From assembly GCF_004353985.1 (NCBI RefSeq), contig NZ_SMOA01000032.1, positions 1-42,366 on the forward strand: a stretch of DNA of 42,366 bases. The letters run 5' to 3'. Origin of the DNA: Paracraurococcus ruber. Lineage in GTDB: Bacteria > Pseudomonadota > Alphaproteobacteria > Acetobacterales > Acetobacteraceae. Below, piece after piece: positions 34,498 to 42,366 of this stretch. Numbering within the stretch: position 1 is the first letter of the stretch; each line of letters opens with the position of its first letter. The translations under genes and the position numbers were made by a program. The notes beneath the pieces are model-generated. The model was not told the DNA's origin. It searched no databases and worked only from the letters and a program-made list of their open reading frames with translations.

Positions 34498-34526
34498 TTG
34501 CCGGGCGCGCGGGGCGGGTCTAGCGT
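34498..34526 (+). promoter_or_regulatory. Candidate promoter of pdxY (leaderless)
   Basis: TTGCCG (34498-34503) and TAGCGT (34521-34526) are spaced by exactly 17 bp. The GTG start of pdxY is only 9 bp after the -10, so transcription would begin at or next to the start codon, which fits the absence of a ribosome site. The element matches that ahead of the TNT pair. Confidence 0.45.
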
Positions 34527-34534
34527 CCGCCGCC

Positions 34535-35383
34535 GTGAACATCCTTTCGATCCAGTCCTGGGTCGCCTACGGACATGTCGGCAATGCCAGCGCGGTCTTC
34601 CCGCTGCAGCGGCTGGGCGCCGAGGTCTGGGCGATCCACACCGTCCAGTTCTCCAACCACACCGGCTACGGCGCCTGGCGCGGCCAGGTCCTGCCGGCCT
34701 CGCTGATCGGCGACTGCGTGCAGGGCATCGCGGAGCGCGGCGTGCTCGGCCGCTGCGACGCGGTGCTGACGGGCTATGTCGGCGATGCCGCGACCGGCGA
34801 GGCGATCCTGGACGCGGTCGGGCAGGTGAAGGCGGCGAATCCGCGCGCCGTCTGGTGCTGCGACCCGGTGATCGGCGATGTCGGCCGCGGCATCTATGTC
34901 CGCGCCGGCATCCCGGAATTCTTCCGCGACCGGGCCCTGGCGCTGGCCGACATCGTCACGCCCAACCAGTTCGAGCTGGAATGGCTCACCGGCCGCAGCG
35001 TGGCGACGCTGGCCGAGGCGAGGGCGGCGGTGGCGGCGCTGCAGGCGGCGGGGCCGCGCTGCGTCCTGCTCACCTCGCTCCGCACCGCGGAGACGCCGGC
35101 GGATGCCATGGACCTGCTGGCGGCGGAAGGCGGCCAGGCCTGGCGGCTGCGCACGCCGCTGCTGCCGCTCTCGGTCAACGGCGCCGGCGATGCGATCGCC
35201 GCGCTGTTCCTGTTCCACCGCCAGCGCAGCGGCAGCGCGCGGGACGCGCTGGAACGCGCCGTCTCCTCCATCTACGGCGTACTGCGGCGGACGGCGGAGG
35301 CGGGATCGCGCGAGCTGCTGACGGTGGCAGCGCAGGATGAGTTCGTCGCGCCGTCCCGGCTGTTCGCGGCCGAGGCGTGCTGA
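34535..35383 (+). CDS. pdxY: Pyridoxal kinase PdxY
   Basis: PdxY phosphorylates pyridoxal to pyridoxal 5'-phosphate in the vitamin B6 salvage route. The 282-residue ribokinase-fold protein begins with VNILSIQSWVAYGHVGNASA, where the SxVAYGHVG segment forms the substrate pocket. It continues with VQFSNHTGYGAWRGQVL, CDPVIGDVGRGIYV and NQFELEWLTGR, and has the anion-hole/catalytic NGAGDAIAALF near the C-terminus, whose Asp is the base. The GTG at 34535 is chosen because the family starts exactly there and a promoter is placed just before it. It is divergent from the Liv receptor gene across 138 bp. Confidence 0.93.
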   Translation: MNILSIQSWVAYGHVGNASAVFPLQRLGAEVWAIHTVQFSNHTGYGAWRGQVLPASLIGDCVQGIAERGVLGRCDAVLTGYVGDAATGEAILDAVGQVKAANPRAVWCCDPVIGDVGRGIYVRAGIPEFFRDRALALADIVTPNQFELEWLTGRSVATLAEARAAVAALQAAGPRCVLLTSLRTAETPADAMDLLAAEGGQAWRLRTPLLPLSVNGAGDAIAALFLFHRQRSGSARDALERAVSSIYGVLRRTAEAGSRELLTVAAQDEFVAPSRLFAAEAC

Positions 35384-35387
35384 GGCC

Positions 35388-35879
35388 TCAGCCCGGCCGG
35401 AAGCCCTCGATCAGTCGCGCCAGTTCCGGCTCCAACCCCGGCCAGTCCGCCAGCGGGGCGGAGGCGATGAGCAGCCAGCTGCGGTCCGGCGCGTAGACGC
35501 AGGCGGCGCGCACGCGCACCGGCAGGCCGCTGGGCTGGCCGGTGGCGGGCGCTTCCAGCATGTCGGCGGGCAGGCCGCCCAGCCGCAGATGCGTCTCCCC
35601 CGGCAACGGCGCGAAGCGGAAGGGGCGGAGGTTCTCCAGCGTCCGCGCCAGGTGGCCCGGCCGCGCCGGGGCCGGCACCGGGCGCTGCGCGCGGACCAGC
35701 AGCATGCCGGTCTCCGCCGCGCCGCGCGGCGCCGCGGCGTCGCGCAGCACGGTCCAGCCCAGGCCCTGGGCGACGATGCGCATCCGTTCGCCGTCCGGCA
35801 GGCGGAAGGGGGCCTGCGCGGCGGCGCCGGCGGGCAGCGCCAGCAGCGCGAAGGGAAGGACCAGCACGGCACGTCGCAT
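35388..35879 (-). CDS. Exported hypothetical protein
   Basis: The 163-residue protein has a Sec signal (MRRAVLVLPFALLALPAGAAAQA, cleavage after AAA or AAAQA). The mature region has no recognised domain. It contains FRLPDGERMRIVAQGLGWTV, VRAQRPVPAPARPGHLARTL and, near the end, APDRSWLLIASAPLADWPG, which suggests a small mixed alpha/beta fold. It lies between the convergent pdxY (4 bp away) and the divergent amino-acid receptor gene at 35981. A role with either neighbour cannot be read from the sequence. Confidence 0.65.
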   Translation of the reverse strand: MRRAVLVLPFALLALPAGAAAQAPFRLPDGERMRIVAQGLGWTVLRDAAAPRGAAETGMLLVRAQRPVPAPARPGHLARTLENLRPFRFAPLPGETHLRLGGLPADMLEAPATGQPSGLPVRVRAACVYAPDRSWLLIASAPLADWPGLEPELARLIEGFRPG

Positions 35880-35980
35880 GCACCGCAGGTGTGGCGGCGC
35901 CCGCCGCGCCGCAATCCCCCGCCGCGTTTGCGGTGCCGGAACGGGACGCGCATGATCCTGCCGCACCGGGAGAGACCGTG

Positions 35981-37009
35981 ATGACGAAATCCCTGATCGC
36001 CGCCGCGCTGGCGCTGCTGCTGGCGGCACCCGCCGCGCTGGCGCAGCCGCAGCCGCCGGGCCCGACGCTCGCCGCCGTGAAGCAGCGGGACATGCTGGTC
36101 TGCGGCACCTCGACCGGCGCGGCCGGCTTCTCCCTGCCGGACAGCCGGGGCGAGTATCGCGGCCTGGATTCCGACCTGTGCCGCGCCATGGCCGCGGCGG
36201 TGCTGGGGGATGCGACGAAGATCCGCTGGGTGCCGCTGACCAGCCAGGCGCGGCTGCCGGCGCTGCAATCCGGCCAGGTGGACGTGCTGGCCCGCACCAC
36301 GACCTGGACGCAGGTGCGCGACACCGCCAACGGGCTCAATTTCACCGTGGTGAATTTCTACGACGGCCAGGGCTTCATGCTGAAGGGGTCGCTCGGCATC
36401 GCCAAGCCGACCGACCTGCAGGGCGCCTCGATCTGCGTCGTCTCGGGCAGCACGAACGAGCTGAACCTGGCCGACTGGGCGCGGGTGAACCGGGTGGACT
36501 ACCGGCCCGTGGTGTTCGAGCAGAACGACGAGGCGCGGCGCAGCTACCTGGCCGGGCGCTGCGACGCCTATTCCACCGATGCCAGCCAGCTGGCCGGGCT
36601 GCGCGCCAGCTTCCCCAACCCGGAGGAGCACGTGATCCTGCCGGAGATCATCAGCAAGGAACCGCATGCGCCGGTGGTGCGGCATGGCGACGACCAGTGG
36701 TTCGACATCGTCCGCTGGACCATCTTCGCCCTGCTGACGGCGGAGGAGCTGGGGATCACCCAGGCGAATGTGGAGTCGCAGCTGGCCAGCCCGAACCCGG
36801 AGGTGCGGCGGCTGCTGGGCCTGGCCGGCGACCACGGGCCGCTGATGGGGCTGGACCGCCGCTGGGCCTACAACGCCATCAAGGCGGTGGGGAATTACGG
36901 CGAGATCTTCGAGCGCAACCTGGGCATGGGCAGCCCGGTGAAGCTGCGCCGCGGGCTGAACGACCTGTGGACCCGCGGCGGCCTGATGTACGCGCCGCCC
37001 ATCCGGTGA
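35981..37009 (+). CDS. Polar amino acid ABC transporter receptor (AapJ-like)
   Basis: This is a periplasmic type II binding protein of 342 residues, resembling AapJ/BztA receptors for glutamate, glutamine, aspartate and asparagine. The signal is MTKSLIAAALALLLAAPAALAQ. Family stretches are VKQRDMLVCGTSTGAAGFSL, EYRGLDSDLCRAMAAAVLGD, ARTTTWTQVRDTANGLNFTV, FYDGQGFML, GRCDAYSTDASQLAGLRA and RWAYNAIKAVGNYGEIFERN. GGGAGAG precedes the Met at 35981. The AapQMP permease/ATPase genes that normally follow are absent, so here it is an orphan receptor. A double-hairpin element follows its stop. Confidence 0.92.
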   Translation: MTKSLIAAALALLLAAPAALAQPQPPGPTLAAVKQRDMLVCGTSTGAAGFSLPDSRGEYRGLDSDLCRAMAAAVLGDATKIRWVPLTSQARLPALQSGQVDVLARTTTWTQVRDTANGLNFTVVNFYDGQGFMLKGSLGIAKPTDLQGASICVVSGSTNELNLADWARVNRVDYRPVVFEQNDEARRSYLAGRCDAYSTDASQLAGLRASFPNPEEHVILPEIISKEPHAPVVRHGDDQWFDIVRWTIFALLTAEELGITQANVESQLASPNPEVRRLLGLAGDHGPLMGLDRRWAYNAIKAVGNYGEIFERNLGMGSPVKLRRGLNDLWTRGGLMYAPPIR

Positions 37010-37020
37010 CGGCGGCGCGT

Positions 37021-37076
37021 CGAGGAGGGCGCTGCCCTCCTCGAGCTCCACCCGCCAGGGGTCGGGCGACCCCTGG
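37021..37076 (+). terminator. Double-hairpin element, copy 2
   Basis: Stem 1 pairs 37021-37029 with 37035-37043. Stem 2 pairs 37055-37064 with 37067-37076. The linker contains CCACCCGCC, identical to copy 1 at 25596-25651, while the stems have different sequence with base pairing kept. It begins 12 bp after the receptor gene. Confidence 0.7.
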
Positions 37077-37165
37077 ACCGGCCTGAGTCATCGGGGTCCC
37101 TCCAAGGGCGATTGAATTCATACGGGGGTCCGGGGGTCGGTTCGATCCCCGGCGGGTTGGGTCCG

Positions 37166-37184
37166 GGAGGGGCGGCGCCCCTCC
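37166..37184 (-). terminator. Hairpin after the dicarboxylate symporter gene
   Basis: GGAGGGGC (37166-37173) pairs with GCCCCTCC (37177-37184) around a GGC loop. It lies 22 bp beyond the symporter stop on the minus strand. It resembles stem 1 of the double-hairpin elements. No T-run is evident. The rest of 37077-37165 holds no gene. Confidence 0.4.
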
Positions 37185-37205
37185 TGCCATGCGCGCCCGG
37201 TCTCG

Positions 37206-38504
37206 TCAGGCCGCCGTCTTGGTCGGCACGAAGGTCTCCAGGTCGTCGTTGGCCGCGTCGGCGACATCCTCCGGCTCCGGCTTCATCTCGCCCTCCCACT
37301 TGCCGACCACGGCGGTGGCGAGGGAGTTGCCGATGACGTTGGTCGCCGACCGGCCCATGTCGAGGAACTGGTCGATGCCGATGATCAGCAGCAGGCCGGC
37401 CTCGGGGATGTTGAAGGTGGTCAGCGTCGCGGCGATGACGACGAGGGAGGCGCGCGGCACCCCGGCCATGCCCTTGCTGGTCAGCATCAGCAGCAGCAGC
37501 ATGGTCGCCTGCTGGCCCCAGCTCAGCTCGATGTTGTAGGCCTGCGCGATGAAGATGGTCGCGAAGGTGCAGTACATCATCGACCCGTCGAGGTTGAAGG
37601 AATAGCCCAGCGGCAGGACGAAGCTGATGACCTTGCGGCTGACCGGGAAGCGGACCAGCTGCTCCATCAGCCGGGGATAGGCGGCCTCGCTGCTGGCGGT
37701 GCTGAAGGCCAGCAGGAAGGGCTGGCGGATCAGGCTGATCAGCTCGAACACCCGGCGGCCGAAGATCAGGAAGCCGACCGCGGCCAGCAGCGCCCAGAGG
37801 ATGGCGAGGCCGAGGTAGAATTCGGCGACGAATTTCCCGTAGGTGAGGAGGATGCCGAGGCCCTGGGTGGTGATGATCGCCGCCATGGAGGCGAAGACGG
37901 CGAGCGGCGCCAGCAGCATGATGTAGCCGGTCACCTTCAGAATGACGTGGCTCAGCTCCTCGGTCCATTTCACCACGGTCTTCGCCTTCTCCCCCAGCGC
38001 GGCGCAGGCCACGCCGAAGAAGATGGAGAAGACGACGATCTGCAGGATCTCGTTCTGCGCCATCGCCTCGAACACCGAGCGGGGCACGAGATGCGCGACG
38101 AAATCCTTCAGCGAGAGCGAGGAGGTGCCGACCCCGCTGCTGGCGCCGGCATCCGGCAGCGGCAGGTCGAGATTGGCGCCGGGCTGCAGGATGTTGACCA
38201 GCACCATGCCCAGCAGCAGGGAGACGACGGAGGCGCTGATGAACCAGGCCATCGCCTTGCCGCCGATGCGCCCGACCGCCCGCGTGTCGCCCATATGCGC
38301 GACGCCGACCACGAGGGTCGAGAAGACCAGCGGCGCGATGATCATCTTGATCAGCCGCAGGAAGATGTCGGTGATGAGGGAGATGTAGCCGGAGATCGCC
38401 TTGGCGGTGTCCGGGTTGGGCCAGGTGGCGTGACAGACCGCGCCGGTGGCGATGCCCGCCACCATCCCGACCAGGATGAGGATCGTCAGCTGCTGCGTCC
38501 GCAT
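37206..38504 (-). CDS. Dicarboxylate/amino acid:cation symporter
   Basis: This is an inner-membrane secondary transporter of the DAACS (GltP/DctA) family, with 432 residues and eight hydrophobic helices plus two re-entrant loops. Diagnostic segments are the first re-entrant loop FSTASSEAAYPRLMEQL, GYSFNLDGSMMYCTFATIFI and the second loop LTSKGMAGVPRASLVV. DQFLDMGRSATNVIGNSLAT holds the substrate-binding Asp and Asn. The SSEAAYP version is of a subgroup distinct from classic DctA (SSSESALP), so C4-dicarboxylate versus glutamate specificity is left open. Met at 38504 has GGGAGGG upstream; Met at 38519 is an alternative. The C-terminus is acidic and cytosolic. Confidence 0.92.
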   Translation of the reverse strand: MRTQQLTILILVGMVAGIATGAVCHATWPNPDTAKAISGYISLITDIFLRLIKMIIAPLVFSTLVVGVAHMGDTRAVGRIGGKAMAWFISASVVSLLLGMVLVNILQPGANLDLPLPDAGASSGVGTSSLSLKDFVAHLVPRSVFEAMAQNEILQIVVFSIFFGVACAALGEKAKTVVKWTEELSHVILKVTGYIMLLAPLAVFASMAAIITTQGLGILLTYGKFVAEFYLGLAILWALLAAVGFLIFGRRVFELISLIRQPFLLAFSTASSEAAYPRLMEQLVRFPVSRKVISFVLPLGYSFNLDGSMMYCTFATIFIAQAYNIELSWGQQATMLLLLMLTSKGMAGVPRASLVVIAATLTTFNIPEAGLLLIIGIDQFLDMGRSATNVIGNSLATAVVGKWEGEMKPEPEDVADAANDDLETFVPTKTAA

Positions 38505-38624
38505 GCGCCGCCCTCCCATGCTCCCCTCCGGCACCGCGGGGGAAGCAATTCTGGATACGGCAGGGTTAGCGCTGGCGGCGGCGTCGGGTTTCGCGCGGCC
38601 GTGAGTCCGGGCCGCGGGGCGGCG

Positions 38625-39428
38625 TCAGGCTGCCGGCGCCACCGACAGGCCGCGCACCTTGTGCCTGGCGATCAGCTCGGCGACCAGGCCGCTGCGCTTC
38701 GCCTCCTCGACGAAGTCGCGCAGCCAGGCGAAGCCGGCCTCGTTCGGCTTGCCGGTGCCGATCGCCTGCTGCACCGCCATGAACCGCCCGTCCAGGATGC
38801 GCGCGCCCGGCAGCGTGTCCACGTCGCTCAGCAGGCCGGGGCGCAGGCCAGCATAGACCTCCCCCTTGTCGGCGACGAATTGTTGGAAGGCGGCCCCGCC
38901 GCCGCCGGGCACCAGCACCAGCTTCGCCTGCCTGATGTTCCGCTCCAGCCACAGGGTGTAGGCGGCGCCGGCGCCGGAATAGATGCGCAGCCCCGGCCGG
39001 TCCACCTGGTCGAGCGCCGTGATGCCGGAGCCGGGCGGGACCAGATAGGTCGCCTCGATCTCGCAATAGGCGGCGCTGAAGCTGATCTTCGCCGCGCGCT
39101 GCGGCTCGGCGCCGATATTGGCGATGTCCCAGGCATCGGTGCCGGCGGCGTCGGCGATCTCGTTCGGCCGGGCGTAGGGGACGAGCTTCACCGGCACGCC
39201 CAGCCGCCGCCCGATCTCCCGCGCCATGTCGGGGGAGACGCCGTCCGGCTCCCCCTCCGGCGTCTTGCCGGTGACCAGAAGGAAATTCCCCATGTTGATC
39301 GCGGCGCGGAGCACGCCGGTCGGGGCGAGCTGGGAGACGACCTCTGGCGACATGCGCGGGCTTCCATCACTGCGTGTGGCGAGGGGCAGCGTGGCGAACG
39401 CGCCCAGCAGCGCGCGGCGATGCGGCAT
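38625..39428 (-). CDS. Type II substrate-binding protein (family 3-like)
   Basis: The 267-residue protein has the family 3 solute-binding pattern: TGVLRAAINMGNFLLV, GVSPDMAREIGRRLGVPV, WDIANIGAEPQRAAKISFSA, AYCEIEATYLVPPGS and RILDGRFMAVQQAIGTGKP. Such receptors bind amino acids or other small organic acids. The leader MPHRRALLGAFATLPLA is a Tat-like signal without an obvious AxA site, so the export mode is less clear than in neighbouring receptors. No ABC permease or ATPase gene is adjacent, so it is another orphan. The symporter gene follows it on the same strand after 120 bp and is probably independent. Confidence 0.85.
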   Translation of the reverse strand: MPHRRALLGAFATLPLATRSDGSPRMSPEVVSQLAPTGVLRAAINMGNFLLVTGKTPEGEPDGVSPDMAREIGRRLGVPVKLVPYARPNEIADAAGTDAWDIANIGAEPQRAAKISFSAAYCEIEATYLVPPGSGITALDQVDRPGLRIYSGAGAAYTLWLERNIRQAKLVLVPGGGGAAFQQFVADKGEVYAGLRPGLLSDVDTLPGARILDGRFMAVQQAIGTGKPNEAGFAWLRDFVEEAKRSGLVAELIARHKVRGLSVAPAA

Positions 39429-39569
39429 GCGCGGCCTCCCCCCGTATCCTTCCGCGGGATCAGACCGCATCCGCGCCGCCCCGGCAAGCCGCCGGCCGGG
39501 CGCGGGGGCGGCAGCGCGCCGGCGCCGGAGGCCCGGCGCGGACCTCCGGCGTTCCTCCCTGGCCCGCCG

Positions 39570-40607
39570 TCAGGCCTTGCCGATGCCGCGATTGACCAGG
39601 GACAGATCGAAGGCGCGGCGCCAGTCGAGGTCGCGCGGCAGCACGCCCACCTCCGCCACCGCGGCGTGGAAACGCTGCCAGCGCGCCTCCGTCATCGCGC
39701 CGATGCCGAGCGTCGCGGCATCGCCCGACCGCACGATCCCCGCCTCGTTCATCATCCGCGTGCCGAAGGCGAGCAGCGCATCCGGCATCTCCGGGTTGTG
39801 CTGTTTGATCAGCGCATTCGCCGCCGCCGTGTCGAAGCCGCCCGCCGGCCCCTTCAGGTACTGGTCCCACCCGGCCATGGTCGCATCCATGAAGCGCTGG
39901 ATGGCGTCGCGCTTCTCGGCCAGCGTCCGCTGGCCGATATTGATGGTGGTGCCATAATTCTCGAAGCCGGCATCGTGCAGCAGCAGCGTGTCGGGCTGGA
40001 TGCCGGCCTCGCGGATGGAGAAGGGCTCGCTGCCCAGATAGCCCTGCTGGACGATCTGCCTGTCCGCCAGGAAGGGCTGCAGGTTGAAGGTGTAGGGGCG
40101 GAGCTGATCCTCCCGCAGGCCGTATTTCCGCACCAGGAAGGGCCACCAGGTCACCCGCGCCTCGGCGCCCACCAGGATGGTGCGGCCGCGCAGCGCCTCG
40201 AACCCCGTCAGGCCGGTGTTCGGGTGCGCGATCAGCACCTGCATGTCCTTCTGGAAGATCGCGCCGATGCACAGGAAGGGGATGCTCTCCCGCACGAAAT
40301 TCAGCGCCGACAGGCCATTGCCCATGGACATGTCGACGCGCCCGCCCAGCAGCAGCTGCGCCGGGTTGATCTGCGGCCCGCCGGTGCGCAGCTCCACCTC
40401 CAGCCCCGCCTGGCGGTACAGCCCGGCCGCCTGCGCCTGGTAGAAGCCGCCATGCTCCGCCTGGGCACGCCAGTTGGTCACGAAGGACAGCCTGTCGAGC
40501 CGCGGCTGCGCCCGCACCGGGCCGGGCGCCGCCACCAGCAAGGGCGCGCCGGCGCCCAGCAGGCCGAGCGCCGCGCGGCGCGAGACGGTGAAGCGCTGGA
40601 TGGCCAT
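39570..40607 (-). CDS. NMT1/THI5-like ABC transporter substrate-binding protein
   Basis: This 345-residue periplasmic receptor is of the NMT1/THI5-like (SsuA/TauA/ThiY-related) group. It has a Tat-like signal (MAIQRFTVSRRAALGLLGAG, then hydrophobic to PGPVRAQ). The body shows RLSFVTNWRAQAEHGGFYQA, GLYRQAGLEVELRTGGPQIN and LLGGRVDMSMGNGLSALNFV. It also has TILVGAEARVTWWPFLVRKY and AGFENYGTTINIGQRTLAEK. The WRAQAEHGGFYQAQAAGLY stretch resembles pyrimidine-precursor or riboflavin/thiamine-type receptors. No ATPase, permease or THI-box riboswitch was recognised in the 223-bp region upstream, so the ligand is uncertain. Confidence 0.88.
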   Translation of the reverse strand: MAIQRFTVSRRAALGLLGAGAPLLVAAPGPVRAQPRLDRLSFVTNWRAQAEHGGFYQAQAAGLYRQAGLEVELRTGGPQINPAQLLLGGRVDMSMGNGLSALNFVRESIPFLCIGAIFQKDMQVLIAHPNTGLTGFEALRGRTILVGAEARVTWWPFLVRKYGLREDQLRPYTFNLQPFLADRQIVQQGYLGSEPFSIREAGIQPDTLLLHDAGFENYGTTINIGQRTLAEKRDAIQRFMDATMAGWDQYLKGPAGGFDTAAANALIKQHNPEMPDALLAFGTRMMNEAGIVRSGDAATLGIGAMTEARWQRFHAAVAEVGVLPRDLDWRRAFDLSLVNRGIGKA

Positions 40608-40830
40608 GAGTTCCTGTCCTCCCCCCGGGCGCGGACGCTGCCTGCCGGCCCTTCTTCCCGCAAGGTGGCAGGCCGCGGCGGGACCGCAAGCGGCGGGCCT
40701 GGAGGCGCCGGCCGGGCGGGGCACGGGGCGGGTCCCCTTGGCAGGTCCCGGGTGGAGCGAGGTCGCCGTGGCGCCCGCCGCCGGCCCCCTCCGGGCGGAT
40801 GATCCCGCCCCGGTCCGGTCCGGCCCCGGG

Positions 40831-42099
40831 TCAGCGCGTGCCCTGGTTGTGCTGCGCCGGCGTCAGATCCTCCCGCGGGGCGCGGGCGACCCGGCGGATG
40901 TCGATGCCCTCGGCGCGGTTGAAATCCGGCAGCGGCGTTGCCTCGAAGCGGTTCACGAAGGCCCAGGCGACGCCGCCATCCGCCGCCTGGCCCTCGCCGG
41001 CGGGGGGCGTGGGGCCGGTGATGCCGGCGGCGGCGGCGCGGTACAGGCGCAGCCCGGCGCGGCGGTACTCGCCGGCGGCCACCCGCTCGCCCGGGGCCCA
41101 GTCGCGGTAGAGCGCCGCATGGGTCATGACGCCCAGCTGCTGGGTCGGTCGCGGCTGGTCGTCATCGACCACGACCTCCGCCACCTGGTTGTGCTGCGCC
41201 ACGCCGCCGAAGCCCTGCAGGAAGGCGATGCCGGCGCTCCAGGCCCGCCGGACCTCGTGCCGCTGGCTGTTGCCGGTGAAGGTGCCGCCCCGCAGCACGT
41301 TCCAAGATCCGTAGAAGGCGATGCCGTTGCCGGCGCAGTAGCGGCCGGTCAGGTTCTCCAGCCGGTTGTGGCTGCCGGTGATGGAATAGCAGTTGTCGCC
41401 GGTGCGCAGGGCGGTGCTGTCGCTCAGGCTGTTGCCATGGGTCTGCCAGGTCATCCCGACCAGCTCCAGCCCGCTGAACACGGTGCGCAGCCGGGTCAGC
41501 CGGTTGCCGTGCGAATCGCCGCGCAGGATGACGCCGAAGCCGCGCTGGCCGTGCAATTCCGCCCCGTCCACCAGATTGTCCTGGCTGTCGGCGATCGTCA
41601 CCCCGTGCAGCCGGCTGCCGAGCACCGTCAGGTCGGCGATGGTCACGTCCCGCGTGCCATCGGCCAGCAGGATGCCGTCGCCCGGCCGCAGCAGCCGCAG
41701 CCGCTCGATCCGGCCGGAGGGGGTGCCGCGCAGCTCGATGACGCTGGCGGCGGGGGCATCGCCGGCATCGATGGTCAGCCCGGCGAGCAGGAAGCCGCCG
41801 GACCCGGCATCGCCGCGGAAGGCGCGGCCGCTGGCGCCGAGGACCAGGACCGGGTCGCCGGCGCCGACCAGCCGCATCCCGGCGGGAATGCGGAGGCCGC
41901 GGGCGAGGCCGCAGCGCGCGCCCGGCCGGTCGGCCTGCAGGACCACCCGCCCGCCCGCCCGGGTGGTGTCGGCGATCGCGGCCTCCAGCGCCGCGGTCAC
42001 GTCGCCCCGGCAGGCCAGGTCCAGGTCGCTGGCGGCCGCCATCCCTGGCAGCAGGATGGCGGCGAGGCCGGGCAGGCGCAGCATCCGCGACAGGCGCAT
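40831..42099 (-). CDS. Exported right-handed beta-helix repeat protein
   Basis: The 422-residue protein has a Sec signal (MRLSRMLRLPGLAAILLPGMAAAS) followed by a region resembling the start of pectate-lyase-like beta-helices (ALEAAIADTTRAGGRVVLQA). Successive short beta-rungs follow, many with GI/GV and N/D turns: IERLRLLRPGDGILLADGTR, VTIADLTVLGSRLHGVTIAD, SQDNLVDGAELHGQRGFGVI, NSLSDSTALRTGDNCYSITG and GNGIAFYGSWNVLRGGTFTG. Such proteins are often polysaccharide lyases, epimerases or adhesins, but I do not see a catalytic set I can name. Met at 42099 begins the signal; an upstream in-frame Met lies at 42129. The remaining 42100-42366 shows no gene, only GC-rich sequence. Confidence 0.82.
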   Translation of the reverse strand: MRLSRMLRLPGLAAILLPGMAAASDLDLACRGDVTAALEAAIADTTRAGGRVVLQADRPGARCGLARGLRIPAGMRLVGAGDPVLVLGASGRAFRGDAGSGGFLLAGLTIDAGDAPAASVIELRGTPSGRIERLRLLRPGDGILLADGTRDVTIADLTVLGSRLHGVTIADSQDNLVDGAELHGQRGFGVILRGDSHGNRLTRLRTVFSGLELVGMTWQTHGNSLSDSTALRTGDNCYSITGSHNRLENLTGRYCAGNGIAFYGSWNVLRGGTFTGNSQRHEVRRAWSAGIAFLQGFGGVAQHNQVAEVVVDDDQPRPTQQLGVMTHAALYRDWAPGERVAAGEYRRAGLRLYRAAAAGITGPTPPAGEGQAADGGVAWAFVNRFEATPLPDFNRAEGIDIRRVARAPREDLTPAQHNQGTR

Positions 42100-42366
42100 G
42101 GCGGCAATGCATCCACAGGTTGAATGCATACGATACGCAATCCACCGCGCGGGCTGCAATACGGCGCATGGCCGGCCCCGGCCCACCCCCGCCATGACCC
42201 GGCGGAACGGCCGGGCGCCGCGGGACGGGCGCCAGGGGCCAGGCGCCAGGAGACGGCCGCCGGGGAGGCTCGCCCGAAGGGGGGGCGATGACGGCGCCGG
42301 TCCCGCCACCCCGCGCGCCGGGGGCCGCGGGTCCGCGGCCCGCCGGGGGGGCGAAAGCGCGACCGG

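Noticed and set aside
37131-37155. Sequence resembling a tRNA T-arm (GGTTCGATCCCCGG)
   Set aside because: No matching acceptor stem, D-arm or anticodon arm could be folded around it; it lies in GC-rich repeat-like DNA after an amino-acid receptor gene.
40608-40830. TPP riboswitch ahead of the NMT1/THI5-like receptor
   Set aside because: No CTGAGA-type THI-box core or matching helices were found; the region is plain GC-rich sequence.

Overview
The window is about 42 kb of very GC-rich DNA from an alphaproteobacterium, most likely an Acetobacteraceae member of the Roseomonas type. The evidence is the ClpS-ClpA pair, the pckA-(HugZ-like)-ChvI/ChvG neighbourhood, a phasin gene, and the abundance of Bug, TAXI and Liv-type periplasmic receptors typical of that family. 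This placement is inference. I recognise no tRNA, rRNA, CRISPR array, transposase or phage gene.

Left part (1-12.6 kb). A TPR protein and a TAXI receptor lie on the minus strand, divergent from an orphan Bug receptor. A mosaic of hairpin repeats follows, then a DUF2237 gene and pckA. A HugZ-like heme-utilisation protein is divergent from the response regulator chvI. The partner kinase chvG is separated from chvI by a 57-codon gene and by a two-gene unit: a small exported protein that looks like a bare TNT (NAD+ glycohydrolase) toxin domain, with a translationally coupled 84-residue candidate immunity protein. A 22-bp tandem repeat lies before chvG and a 50-bp triplicated hairpin repeat begins in its last codons. 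Then come a 2-hydroxyacid dehydrogenase, a second copy of the hairpin repeat, and a penicillin-binding DD-carboxypeptidase.

Middle part (12.6-29.6 kb). A phasin with a strong terminator is followed by clpS, clpA and an AhpD-like protein. On the minus strand are a DSP-type phosphatase coupled to a Nudix hydrolase, and a Tat-exported PhoX-like phosphatase. A six-unit 25-bp repeat sits in the divergent promoter region ahead of a tight plus-strand catabolic operon (epoxide hydrolase, zinc-independent ADH-like reductase, 2-keto-4-pentenoate hydratase-like protein, GMC oxidoreductase). Next on the minus strand are an exported low-complexity protein, an NtaA/DszA-type flavin monooxygenase, a glutathione transferase, a second 2-hydroxyacid dehydrogenase and a small lipoprotein.

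Right part (29.6-42.4 kb). A complete Liv-type ABC transporter operon (receptor, LivH, LivM, LivG, LivF) is divergent from a pyridoxal kinase. Then come a small exported protein, a polar amino-acid receptor, a dicarboxylate/amino acid:cation symporter, two further receptors without permeases, and an exported beta-helix protein.

The most notable features are the TNT toxin/immunity candidate inside the chvI-chvG locus and several families of intergenic structured repeats. One of these, a double hairpin, occurs twice with compensatory base changes.
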